DNA of 61,433 nucleotides, taken from assembly GCA_900315345.1 (NCBI GenBank), contig OMYP01000017.1, positions 1 through 61,433 of the forward strand, in the 5' to 3' direction. Of this stretch, positions 45,457 through 53,956 are shown piece by piece; within the stretch, counting starts at the first letter, position 1, and every line of letters starts with the position of its first letter. Below the pieces are notes generated by a model. The model saw only the letters and a program-made list of their open reading frames with translations. It was not told where the DNA came from and searched no databases. This DNA is from an uncultured Selenomonadales bacterium (lineage in GTDB: Bacteria > Bacillota > Negativicutes > Acidaminococcales > Acidaminococcaceae). Made by a program: the position numbers and the translations under genes.

Positions 45457-46266
45457 ATGAGAAAAATTACAGTATTATTAAGTATTCTCGTATTGGCTCT
45501 GGGAATCCTGACAGCCGGTTGCGGCGGCGGTGACAAGGGAGACAAAAAAGCTGCGGCGCCCGCTCCGGCAGCAAAGGAAGAACTGATTGTAGGAACTGAA
45601 CCGTCCTTTGCACCTTTTGAATTTCCGGAAAAGGATTCCAAGGAATTTACCGGCTTTGATATGGATCTGATCCGTGCATTGGCTAAAGAGATGGGATACA
45701 AAAAATGCACCATCAAAAATATGGGCTTTGACGCCTTGATCCCGGCCATCAATGCGGGGAACCTTGACGTTTCCATCGCCGGCTTCAGCATTACGGAAGA
45801 AAGAAAAAAACAGGTTATCTTCTCCCAGCCCTATTATAAATCCGGCCTGGCCTTTGTAGTCCGCAAGGATGTGAATGATGTAAAGAAGTTTGAAGACCTG
45901 CAGGGAAAGACCATTGCGGTACAGCTTGGAACTACCGGCGCCCTGTACGGAGAAAAGCTTAAGGAAAAAGGTGCCGTAGTCAAGACCTTCAATACCAGCG
46001 ATTTAGCCTGCATGGAGTTGAAAAACAAAGGCGCCGATGCGGTTATCAGCGATCTTCCCGTACTGCAGTACTTCCTGAAGAACGGTGGCAGCGACTATGC
46101 CAAACTGGCGGGTGAACCCCTGACGGCGGAAGACTACGGTATCGTCATCTCCAAGAAAAAACCGGAGTTGGCAAAAGAAGTGGATAAGGCGCTGGATGCA
46201 CTGAAAAAGAACGGAACGTATGATAAGCTGTATGAAAAATGGTTTGGCAGCAAACCGGCAAAATAA
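45457..46266 (+). CDS. Amino acid ABC transporter substrate-binding lipoprotein 1
   Basis: 269 residues from ATG 45457 (GGAGGAG 8 nt upstream). Lipobox LTAGC with Cys at residue 22, then an Ala/Pro/Lys linker and a family 3 periplasmic-binding domain: VGTEPSFAPFEFPEKDSKEFTGFDMDLIRA, NMGFDALIPAINAGNLDVSIAG, and LKKNGTYDKLYEKWFG at the end. Binds a polar amino acid such as glutamine, histidine or cystine; the ligand is not deducible. A close paralog follows at 46414. Confidence 0.92.
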   Translation: MRKITVLLSILVLALGILTAGCGGGDKGDKKAAAPAPAAKEELIVGTEPSFAPFEFPEKDSKEFTGFDMDLIRALAKEMGYKKCTIKNMGFDALIPAINAGNLDVSIAGFSITEERKKQVIFSQPYYKSGLAFVVRKDVNDVKKFEDLQGKTIAVQLGTTGALYGEKLKEKGAVVKTFNTSDLACMELKNKGADAVISDLPVLQYFLKNGGSDYAKLAGEPLTAEDYGIVISKKKPELAKEVDKALDALKKNGTYDKLYEKWFGSKPAK

Positions 46267-46413
46267 TGTCCGGCGCACAGAAGAGTATCGTCCGGTTTGC
46301 GCTTTAAAAGGCTTTTGGAAATTGCCGATCACCTGAGTTTGAGTAAAACAGGAGAATTGGCTTTTCTATAAATCAGTTGCAAGCTTAATAAAACTTTAGG
46401 AGGAACCCACAAA

Positions 46414-47199
46414 ATGAAAAAAGCATTTATGTTGCTGATGGCAATGGTAATGATGGTAATGATGGTTGCAGGCTGCGGAGGCGGAGAAAAAAAACCTGCG
46501 GATAAAGCCGCGGAGGTGCCGAAAGTGCTGCGGGTAGGCACGGAGCCTACCTTTGCCCCCTTTGAATTCCAGAAAGAGGGAAGCAAAGACTTCGACGGCT
46601 TCGATATGGATCTGATCCGGGCTATCGGGAAACAGCTGAATATGAAAGTTGAGATCCAGAACATGGGCTTTGACGCCCTGATTCCGGCCATCAACGCAGG
46701 AAATATCGATGCGGCCATTGCCGGTATGAGCATTACTCCCGACCGCCAGAAAGCGGTTGACATGAGCGATCCCTATTATGCCTCCGGCCTTGTGGTTGTG
46801 GTCAATAAGGATAACGAAGCAGTGAAGAGCGTAAAAGACCTGGACAACAAGGGAATCGCAGCCCAGATCGGTACTACCGGTGCGGAACGTGCGGCGAAAG
46901 TTCCCGGTGCCAAAGTGAAAAACTTCAACACCAACTCTGAAGTATTTCTGGAACTGAAAAATAAAGGGGTTGACGCTGTTATTATCGACAAGCCCGTAGC
47001 TGAATACTATCTGGCCCAGGGTGGCGGCAAAGAAACCGCAAAAATCGTCGGTGAAACCATGGAAGCGGAATCCTACGGTATTTCCCTGAAAAAGAACAGC
47101 CCTCTGACTGCCAAGATCAACAAGGCCCTGCTGGATCTGAAGAAGAACGGCGAATACGACAAGCTCTATGAAAAGTGGTTTGGGGCTGTTAAGAAATAA
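46414..47199 (+). CDS. Amino acid ABC transporter substrate-binding lipoprotein 2
   Basis: 261 residues. Lipobox VAGC with Cys at 21. It aligns along its length with the preceding protein (shared VGTEPTFAPFEF, GFDMDLIRAI, NMGFDALIPAINAGN, KKNGEYDKLYEKWFG), so it arose by tandem duplication and has diverged, perhaps in ligand. AGGAGGAACCCACAAA precedes the ATG. A strong terminator follows, so binding proteins may be made in excess over permease and ATPase. Confidence 0.92.
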   Translation: MKKAFMLLMAMVMMVMMVAGCGGGEKKPADKAAEVPKVLRVGTEPTFAPFEFQKEGSKDFDGFDMDLIRAIGKQLNMKVEIQNMGFDALIPAINAGNIDAAIAGMSITPDRQKAVDMSDPYYASGLVVVVNKDNEAVKSVKDLDNKGIAAQIGTTGAERAAKVPGAKVKNFNTNSEVFLELKNKGVDAVIIDKPVAEYYLAQGGGKETAKIVGETMEAESYGISLKKNSPLTAKINKALLDLKKNGEYDKLYEKWFGAVKK

Positions 47200-47234
47200 G
47201 TTGTTTGAAAGAAAAACGATATCCTGTTAATGAC

Positions 47235-47276
47235 ACAAAAGGGGATTTTGTATAAAATTCCCTTTTGTATTTTTTA
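47235..47276 (+). terminator. Terminator between binding proteins and permease
   Basis: ACAAAAGGGGATTTT (47235-47249) pairs with AAAATTCCCTTTTGT (47254-47268), one wobble, loop GTAT, followed by ATTTTTTA. Partial readthrough or the TATAAT at 47286-47291 could supply glnPQ-type expression. Confidence 0.85.
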
Positions 47277-47399
47277 TTTATGTAGTATAATACAGGAGGC
47301 GTTGCAGGGCCGTCTTTTTATTTGAGGCGGAAGCCGTGACGTTCTTTTAACGGAAAACAGAAAAACGTAAAAAAATACAAAAGCAAGAAGGTTTGTTCC

Positions 47400-48056
47400 A
47401 TGGATGTAAATTTTGAAATTATGAAGAATGCGTTCCCGCTTCTTATTGCGGGCGCAGGGATTACAATTGAAATTACGGCCCTCAGCGTTTTTTTCGGTAT
47501 GCTCATCGGTGTAGTGGTATCACTGGTTCGATTGTCCGATTTTAAAATTTTACGCTGGCTGGGGAACGTATATGTGGATTTTATCCGGGGAACTCCTCTT
47601 CTGATCCAGATATTCCTTGTCTATTTTGCCCTGCCCAGTATTATTGGTCATCGGGTAGATGCATTTTTCGCTGCTATCTCCGCATGTTCTATTAACAGCG
47701 GAGCGTATGTGGCAGAAGTATTCCGGGGAGGCATCCAGTCCATTGACAAAGGGCAGATGGAAGCGGGCCGCAGTCTGGGTATGACCTGGTGGCAGACCAT
47801 GCGCTACATCATTTTGCCGCAGGCCTTTAAGCGTATTATTCCTCCTTTGGGCAATGAATTCATTGCCATGCTGAAAGATTCCTCACTGGTGTCGGTAATC
47901 GGTTTTGAGGAACTGACCCGCCGGGGCCAGCTGATCATCGCACGTACCTATGCATCCTTTGAAATCTGGATGGCGGTTGCGATCATCTACCTGATCCTAA
48001 CATTTACAGTGGCCCGGTTGACCGGTTTGCTGGAAAGGAAGTTTGACACGAAATGA
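47400..48056 (+). CDS. Polar amino acid ABC transporter permease
   Basis: 218 residues, about five membrane helices, HisMQ/GlnP family. [19 protein letters not shown] and the EAA loop [29 protein letters not shown], which couples to the ATPase, are clear. As the sole permease it probably works as a homodimer. Overlaps the ATPase gene by 4 nt (ATGA). The ribosome binding site AAGAAGG is modest. Confidence 0.93.
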   Translation: MDVNFEIMKNAFPLLIAGAGITIEITALSVFFGMLIGVVVSLVRLSDFKILRWLGNVYVDFIRGTPLLIQIFLVYFALPSIIGHRVDAFFAAISACSINSGAYVAEVFRGGIQSIDKGQMEAGRSLGMTWWQTMRYIILPQAFKRIIPPLGNEFIAMLKDSSLVSVIGFEELTRRGQLIIARTYASFEIWMAVAIIYLILTFTVARLTGLLERKFDTK

Positions 48057-48784
48057 GCCAGGAGATTATTAAAATTACCGGTTTGCAGAAGAGCTTCGGA
48101 GAACTGCACGTATTAAAGGGCATTGACCTTCATATACAGGAAAAGGAAGTTGTAGTTATCATCGGACCGTCCGGAAGCGGAAAATCTACTTTGCTTCGTT
48201 GTATCAATTATCTGGAAGAACCCACTGCAGGAGAAATCGTGTTTGATAACATTCCACTGAACGGGGAAGCCAATATCAATGAGGTACGCAAGGAAGTAGG
48301 GATGGTGTTCCAGCGTTTCAACCTTTTCCCCCATATGACGGTGATGGAGAACCTGGTCCTTGCTCCCATGAAGGTGCGGAGCATGAACCGGAAGGACGCG
48401 GAAGAACTGGCCATGATGTACCTGAAAAAAGTTGGACTGTCAGAGAAGGCCAACAGTTATCCGGACCAGCTGTCCGGCGGTCAGCAGCAGCGTGTGGCCA
48501 TTGCACGGGCCCTGTGCATGAAACCCAAGGCTATGCTCTTTGACGAACCTACTTCTGCCTTGGATCCGGAAATGATTAACGAAGTACTGGACGTTATGAA
48601 ACAGCTGGCCAAAGAAGGCATGACCATGGTGGTGGTAACACACGAAATGGGCTTTGCCAGAGAAGTGGGAGACAGGGTGCTGTTTGTTGACGGCGGCTAT
48701 ATTTTGGAAGAAGGAACGCCAGAGCAGGTTTTCGAACATCCCCAGAATCCCCGTACCCAGAGTTTCCTGTCCAAAATTTTGTAA
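48053..48784 (+). CDS. Polar amino acid ABC transporter ATPase
   Basis: 243 residues, GlnQ/HisP type. Walker [10 protein letters not shown] near residue 39; [34 protein letters not shown] signature and Walker B; switch His in [14 protein letters not shown]. Energises the permease at 47400 with two alternative lipoproteins (45457, 46414). Last gene of the operon; hairpin repeat copy C follows at 48836. Confidence 0.94.
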   Translation: MSQEIIKITGLQKSFGELHVLKGIDLHIQEKEVVVIIGPSGSGKSTLLRCINYLEEPTAGEIVFDNIPLNGEANINEVRKEVGMVFQRFNLFPHMTVMENLVLAPMKVRSMNRKDAEELAMMYLKKVGLSEKANSYPDQLSGGQQQRVAIARALCMKPKAMLFDEPTSALDPEMINEVLDVMKQLAKEGMTMVVVTHEMGFAREVGDRVLFVDGGYILEEGTPEQVFEHPQNPRTQSFLSKIL

Positions 48785-49156
48785 GAATGGTTTAGCAGGG
48801 ATACCAATTACAGTAAAATTCAATAAGAAAATTGTTAGGTGCAAAGGGAAAGGCATAAGCAAAATATAGCAATTCTTGGCGGATTTGCGATGCCTTCCCC
48901 TTGCACCTATTCTATTTTTACTCAATCTGTAACGTATTTTGCAGTTTTTGCCTAAAAAGTGACAAATTTAAGAAATCTTAAAACCTGTACAGGAATATCA
49001 GGGGATATGTCGAATACCTTTTTAACAGGCAAAAAGGATTTGTGCTGCGGCAGGGTACGCAGAAGGAGGCGTTACAGAACAGTTACAGAATGTGCCGCGC
49101 AGATAAAATGCCTGTAATAATAACCAAGTAACCTTGGAAAAGCAAGGAGGATCTGT
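48785..49156 (+). other. Gap between the ABC ATPase and hpf genes
   Basis: 372 bases. Contains hairpin repeat copy C (48836-48909). Farther on, two direct copies of GTTACAGAA occur at about 49073 and 49082, and a TAAAAT at 49104-49109 without a good -35. No other gene is seen. Confidence 0.5.
48836..48918. repeat. Short hairpin repeat, copy C, likely terminator
   Basis: TAGGTGCAA...GGG-AAGGCAT pairs with ATGCCTT-CCC...TTGCACCTA (48836-48909), then ATTCTATTTTTA. Its middle (ATAGCAATTC, TTGGCGG, TTTGCGATGCCTT) matches the right arm of copies A and B, so it looks like an internally deleted member of that family. The T-rich tail suggests it ends the transporter transcript. Confidence 0.75.
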
Positions 49157-49708
49157 ATGGCAATTATCATTAAGGGAAGAAATACGGTAGTATCACCGGC
49201 AGTAAAAGCGTATGTGGAAAAAAAGATTGATAAAGTAACGAGACAGTTTAAGGCCGTAGGAGATATAACAGCGGTTTTGAAGGTTGAAAATGGAAACCAT
49301 ATCGCGGAAATTACGGTTCCGGCAAAAGGAATTTTGCTGCGGGCCCAGGAATCCACCAAGGATATGTATTCTTCCGTTGATCTTGTAGTGGAAAAAATCG
49401 AAAGACAGGTACATAAATACAAAACAAAATTAATGAAACGGAAATATAATAACTTCCGTGATATACCGGCAGAGACCGTGCCTGCTGCAGAACCGGCTCC
49501 GGCTGCAGCTGAACCGGAAGAGGAATTCAAAATCATCCGCAGCAAGAGTTTCACCATGAACCCCATGACGCCGGAGGAAGCAATTTTGCAGATGAACCTG
49601 CTGAACCACGATTTCTTCGTGTTCTTCGATCCGGATTTTGGCGGGGTCAGCGTAGTATACCGGCGTAAAGACGGAAATTACGGTTTGCTGGAGCCCAAGA
49701 TGGAATAA
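49157..49708 (+). CDS. hpf: Ribosome hibernation promoting factor, long form
   Basis: 183 residues. The N-terminal S30AE domain (1-105) binds the 30S decoding centre; an Ala/Pro/Glu linker (about 115-130) leads to the C-terminal dimerisation domain (IIRSKSFTMNPMTPEEAILQMNLLNHDFFVF). The long form pairs two 70S ribosomes into inactive 100S particles in slow growth. AAGCAAGGAGGATCTGT precedes the ATG. It lies upstream of secA, a frequent order in Bacillota. Confidence 0.95.
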   Translation: MAIIIKGRNTVVSPAVKAYVEKKIDKVTRQFKAVGDITAVLKVENGNHIAEITVPAKGILLRAQESTKDMYSSVDLVVEKIERQVHKYKTKLMKRKYNNFRDIPAETVPAAEPAPAAAEPEEEFKIIRSKSFTMNPMTPEEAILQMNLLNHDFFVFFDPDFGGVSVVYRRKDGNYGLLEPKME

Positions 49709-49722
49709 CTGAATATAATCGG

Positions 49723-49752
49723 ACGCAGGGCAGAAATGTTCTGCGTTTTTTT
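49723..49752 (+). terminator. Terminator of hpf
   Basis: GCAGAA/TTCTGC around ATG, or alternatively ACGCAG/CTGCGT, followed by seven T. Confidence 0.85.
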
Positions 49753-49880
49753 GTGGATTATTTGTATAATATAAACCGATATTTTCGACCGGTTAATCCC
49801 TGATTCTTTCTTAAATATAAGCTGTTTTTAATTATTCACGTAAACTTCACAAAATAATAGGTGGAATCCTCCGTGTTTTT

Positions 49881-49909
49881 TTGACTTTTGCTGTGCTTTC
49901 TGTTAAAAT
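49881..49909 (+). promoter_or_regulatory. Promoter of secA-prfB
   Basis: TTGACT (49881-49886), 17-nt spacer, TGTTAAAAT with TAAAAT at 49904-49909: extended -10. Confidence 0.8.
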
Positions 49910-50100
49910 TTTACAATAGACAATAATGGATAATTGTTTGCTTAAGACAAGTTTTTATTGCGTGAGAAAAACAGCAAAAATTCTTACAGAGCCTGTTTTG
50001 ATAAACAGGTTGTGAACCGGAAAAGTGACTGGTATTGCGTTTTTTAGCGATAAAAAATTATTAAAAATATTCAATCAGCCCAGATTAAGGAGTGATCAGT

Positions 50101-52641
50101 TTGTTCGAAGGTTTGATAAAGAAAATTTTCGGGGATCCCAATGCGAAAGAATTAAAAAACATCCAGCCCATTGTGGATAAAATCAATTCCCTGGAGCCGG
50201 AGATGGAGAAGATGAGTTCTGCCAACCTCCAGGCCAAGACGGGGGAATTTAAGTTGCGTCTGCAAAAGGGAGAAACCCTGGATGATATTTTGCCGGAAGC
50301 CTTTGCAGTCGTCCGGGAAGCATCCAAACGGGTGACCGGTATGCGGCACTTCGATGTGCAGCTTATCGGCGGCGTAGTACTTCATCGGGGCAAAATTTCC
50401 GAAATGCGTACCGGTGAAGGAAAGACCCTGGTGGCAACCCTGCCGGTTTACCTGAACGCCCTAACGGGCCACGGGGTACACGTAGTTACCGTCAATGATT
50501 ACCTGGCCCGTCGTGACAGTGTGGACATGGGGCGAATCTATGAGTTCCTCGGTCTGTCTGTAGGTCTTATCGTACACGATCTGGACTTCCCGGAGAGGAA
50601 GGCGGCCTATCAGGCAGATATTACTTACGGCACCAACAATGAGTTCGGCTTCGACTACCTGCGGGACAACATGGTGGTAGATAAAGACCAGATGGTGCAG
50701 CGGGAACTGAATTACTGTATCGTAGACGAAGTGGACTCCATTCTGATTGATGAAGCCCGTACCCCTCTGATCATTTCCGGCCCCGGTGAAAAATCCGCTG
50801 ACCTGTATAAGGTCATCGCCCATATCGTTGCCAACATGAAAGAAGGCGAAGATTACACGGTAGATGAAAAGCAGAAGCAGGTTGCTCCTACGGAAGCAGG
50901 TATTGCCAAGGCGGAAAAGGCCCTGGGCGTTAAGAACCTGTACGATACGGAGCACGGGGTAGACTTCTCCCATCATATCATGTGTGCTATCAAAGCCAAA
51001 TCCCTGATGATCCGGGACCGGGATTATGTGGTAAAAGACGGCGAAGTCATTATTGTCGACGAGTTCACCGGCCGTCTCATGTACGGCCGCCGTTATTCCG
51101 AAGGCCTGCATCAGGCTATCGAGGCAAAGGAAGGCGTAGTGGTGCAGCGTGAAAGCCAGACTCTGGCTACTATTACCTTCCAGAATTATTTCCGTATGTA
51201 TAAAAAGCTGGCCGGCATGACCGGTACGGCTAAAACAGAGGAACAGGAATTCCAAAAAATTTACGGACTGGATGTAGTAGTAGTTCCCACTAACAAGCCT
51301 ATGATCCGTACGGATTACCCGGATGTGATCTATAAGACTAAAGCCGCCAAATACCGGGCCGTTGTTAAGGAGATTGTGGAACTGCATAAGTCCGGACGGC
51401 CGGTGCTGGTAGGTACTACCTCCATTACCCAGTCGGAAGATTTAAGCGCGTTGCTGAAAAAGCAGGGTATTCCCCATAACGTGTTGAATGCCAAGTATCA
51501 TGAAAAGGAAGCTATGATCGTTGCGGACGCGGGCCAGATGGGACAGGTTACCATTGCTACCAACATGGCAGGGCGCGGAACCGATATCGTACTGGGTGAA
51601 GGGGTTGCCGAACTGGGCGGTCTCCATATCCTGGGTACGGAACGCCATGAAAGCCGTCGTATCGATAACCAGCTTCGCGGGCGGTGCGCCCGGCAGGGGG
51701 ATCCCGGTTCCTCACGGTTCTACCTGTCTTTGGAAGATGACCTGATGCGCCTCTTTGGCGGCGACCGGATTAAGAACATGATGGATCAGCTGGGACTGGA
51801 AGAGGATGAACCTATTGAAAACAAGATGGTGACCAGTTCCATTGAAAATGCCCAGAAGCGGGTGGAAGAACGGAACTTCAATATCCGTAAGATGGTCCTG
51901 GAATACGACGATGTTATGAACCAGCAGCGTGAAGTCATCTACAAGGAACGCCGCAAGGTGCTGGACCAGGAAGACCTGCGTTCTACTGTTATGGAATTCA
52001 CCCATAAGATTGTGGATCGGGCCATGGCTATGTACTGCCCTCCGGAAGCCTATTCCGAGGACTGGGATCTGAAAAACCTGGTACGGTACTGTGAAGAATT
52101 TTTCGCTCCCTACGGAGAGCTGAAGGAAGAAAAACTGGCGGACCTGAGCCGGGAAGAAATCGGTGAATATCTGCATAAGCTGGCGGACGATATCTACGCC
52201 AGCCGGGAGGAAGAAATTACGCCGGAGATCATGCGGGAACTGGAAAACCTGGTCATGCTGAAAGTGGTAGACAATCACTGGATGGAACATCTGGACGCCA
52301 TGGATATGCTGCGTGAAGGCGTAGGCCTTCGTGCTTACGGTCAGAAGGATCCTCTGGTGGAATACAAGTTTGAAGCCTTTGATATGTTTGAAGCCATGAT
52401 CGGCGCCATTGAAGACGACGTGGTGAAATATATGTACCGGGTAAATGTGTTCTCCCAGCCCTCTATGGAAATGGACGACCACCTGGACGATGCGGTGACC
52501 AATAATCCCACGGTAGATACAACCGATGGGGAAGGGGCTAAAGAACCGGTGGTTAACAAAGAACCGGAAATCGGGCGTAATGATCCCTGCCCCTGCGGCA
52601 GTGGGAAAAAATATAAGAACTGCCACGGCAAAGGAAAATAA
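50101..52641 (+). CDS. secA: Protein translocase ATPase SecA
   Basis: 846 residues from TTG 50101, 8 nt behind AAGGAG (50087-50092); the in-frame GTG at 50092 overlaps that site. It pushes preproteins through Sec[15 protein letters not shown] (Walker A), [12 protein letters not shown] (Walker B), GRGTDI and the preprotein cross-linking domain are present. The C-terminus ends in [20 protein letters not shown], the zinc tail that binds SecB or phospholipid. prfB follows 109 nt later with no terminator, so they are probably co-transcribed. Confidence 0.97.
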   Translation: MFEGLIKKIFGDPNAKELKNIQPIVDKINSLEPEMEKMSSANLQAKTGEFKLRLQKGETLDDILPEAFAVVREASKRVTGMRHFDVQLIGGVVLHRGKISEMRTGEGKTLVATLPVYLNALTGHGVHVVTVNDYLARRDSVDMGRIYEFLGLSVGLIVHDLDFPERKAAYQADITYGTNNEFGFDYLRDNMVVDKDQMVQRELNYCIVDEVDSILIDEARTPLIISGPGEKSADLYKVIAHIVANMKEGEDYTVDEKQKQVAPTEAGIAKAEKALGVKNLYDTEHGVDFSHHIMCAIKAKSLMIRDRDYVVKDGEVIIVDEFTGRLMYGRRYSEGLHQAIEAKEGVVVQRESQTLATITFQNYFRMYKKLAGMTGTAKTEEQEFQKIYGLDVVVVPTNKPMIRTDYPDVIYKTKAAKYRAVVKEIVELHKSGRPVLVGTTSITQSEDLSALLKKQGIPHNVLNAKYHEKEAMIVADAGQMGQVTIATNMAGRGTDIVLGEGVAELGGLHILGTERHESRRIDNQLRGRCARQGDPGSSRFYLSLEDDLMRLFGGDRIKNMMDQLGLEEDEPIENKMVTSSIENAQKRVEERNFNIRKMVLEYDDVMNQQREVIYKERRKVLDQEDLRSTVMEFTHKIVDRAMAMYCPPEAYSEDWDLKNLVRYCEEFFAPYGELKEEKLADLSREEIGEYLHKLADDIYASREEEITPEIMRELENLVMLKVVDNHWMEHLDAMDMLREGVGLRAYGQKDPLVEYKFEAFDMFEAMIGAIEDDVVKYMYRVNVFSQPSMEMDDHLDDAVTNNPTVDTTDGEGAKEPVVNKEPEIGRNDPCPCGSGKKYKNCHGKGK

Positions 52642-52750
52642 TTGCGCTGTGATTTTTTGAAATAGTTAGCCGGTAAAGATGCAAAAAGTTACGCATGGAA
52701 CAAAAGAAAGAGCACGAATAAAATTTTTATAAATAAAGGATGTGAGAAAG

Positions 52751-53879
52751 TTGCTGCTTGAAGAATACAGACCGGAAATCGTAAGCCTCAAGAAAAAACT
52801 GGATGAAATGAGGGGATCTCTTTGACATCCCCAGCAAAGAAGAAAAAATAGCTGAACTGGAACACCTCATGGGGGAACCTTCCTTCTGGGACGATCCGGA
52901 AAAGGCGACTAAGATCTCCAAAAATGTGGATGACCTGAAGTCGGAAGTGGAAGAGTATAAGAACCTGGAAACAAGTCTGGATGATCTGGAAGTGCTGCAG
53001 GAGATGGCAGCCGAAGAGCAGGATGAGTCCCTGATTCCTGAGATGGATGAAACATTACGCCAGGTTAAGGAAAATCTGCAGCATCTGGAGCTGGGTATGC
53101 TGCTGTCAGAAGAGTACGATGCAAACAATGCGATCCTTACCCTGCATGCAGGTGCAGGCGGAACGGAAGCCCAGGACTGGACGTCGATGTTGCTGCGCAT
53201 GTTTACCCGGTTTGCGGAGCGGAATGGCTACCAGGTTGAAATGCTGGATTATCTGGCAGGAGATGAAGCCGGAGTAAAGAGTGCGACTTTGCAGATCAAC
53301 GGACATAATGCCTACGGTTTTTTCCGCAGCGAAAAAGGCGTGCACCGGCTGGTGCGCATTTCTCCCTTCGATGCCAATGCCCGGCGTCATACATCCTTTG
53401 CGGCAGTTGACGTAATGCCGGAGCTGGATGAAAATGTGAATGTTGAGATCAACATGGATGAAGTTCGTGTCGATGTGTATCGTGCCAGCGGTGCAGGCGG
53501 ACAGCATGTTAACAAAACTTCTTCCGCTGTGCGTATGACCCATCTGCCTACCGGTATTGTGGTGCAGTGCCAGAATGAACGAAGCCAGATACAGAACCGG
53601 GAAAAAGCGCTGCAATTATTGCGCGGTAAGTTGTATGCATTTGAAAAAGCAAAACAGGATGCGATGATCAGTGATCTGGCAGGGGACTACCAGGCCATTG
53701 AATGGGGCAGCCAGATCCGTTCCTATGTATTTCAGCCATATACCATGGTAAAGGATCACCGTACTTCCTGCGAAACGTCGAATGTTGATGCAGTAATGGA
53801 CGGGGAACTGCGTCCCTTTGTGGAAGCATACCTGCGCCAGGAGTATGAGAACAAAAAGCTGGCAGCCAAACAGATATAA
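52751..53879 (+). CDS. prfB: Peptide chain release factor 2 (programmed +1 frameshift)
   Basis: 375 residues after a +1 shift: codons 1-24 at 52751-52822, then 52824-53879. The start is TTG 52751 (AAAGGA at 52735-52740; GTG 52742 is too close). RF2 recognises UAA/UGA and hydrolyses peptidyl-tRNA. SPF at RISPFDANARRH is the stop-codon tripeptide; GGQ is in ASGAGGQHVNKTSS. Low RF2 makes ribosomes pause at the UGA and shift, so the gene senses its own product. An annotation reading only one frame would start late at 52869 and lose the N-terminus. Confidence 0.96.
52811..52826 (+). promoter_or_regulatory. prfB +1 frameshift site
   Basis: Shine-Dalgarno-like AGGGG (52811-52815), 3-4 nt, then CTT TGA C with the in-frame UGA at 52823-52825. 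Ribosomes slip from CTT to TTT and continue as GAC ATC CCC. This is the classical RF2 arrangement. Confidence 0.97.
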
Positions 53880-53885
53880 AAGAAA

Positions 53886-53935
53886 CAGCGTCGTATGTGG
53901 ATTGATATGCGACGCTGGGTTTTGTGTGTCTTTTT
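53886..53935 (+). terminator. Terminator of secA-prfB
   Basis: CAGCGTCGTAT (53886-53896) pairs with ATGCGACGCTG (53907-53917), one wobble, followed by GGTTTTGTGTGTCTTTTT. Confidence 0.8.
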
Positions 53936-53956
53936 ACGTTTATTGGTAAAAGTGAT

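Larger units (their letters stand above)
49709..50100 (+). other. Gap between hpf and secA
   Basis: 392 bases with the hpf terminator (49723-49752), the secA promoter (49881-49909) and a leader of about 185 nt holding the hairpin CCTGTTT/AAACAGG (49992-50009). No leader peptide of SecM type is evident. Confidence 0.6.

Noticed and set aside
45210..45533. 107-codon plus-strand frame inside the leader RNA
   Set aside because: No ribosome binding site, odd composition, and it runs into the start of the lipoprotein gene in another frame.
49992..50009. secA leader hairpin as a SecM-type arrest system
   Set aside because: No upstream secreted leader peptide or arrest sequence was seen; only a simple 7-bp stem.
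50092..50100. GTG 50092 as the secA start
   Set aside because: It overlaps AAGGAG. TTG 50101 has correct spacing and gives the family N-terminus [14 protein letters not shown].
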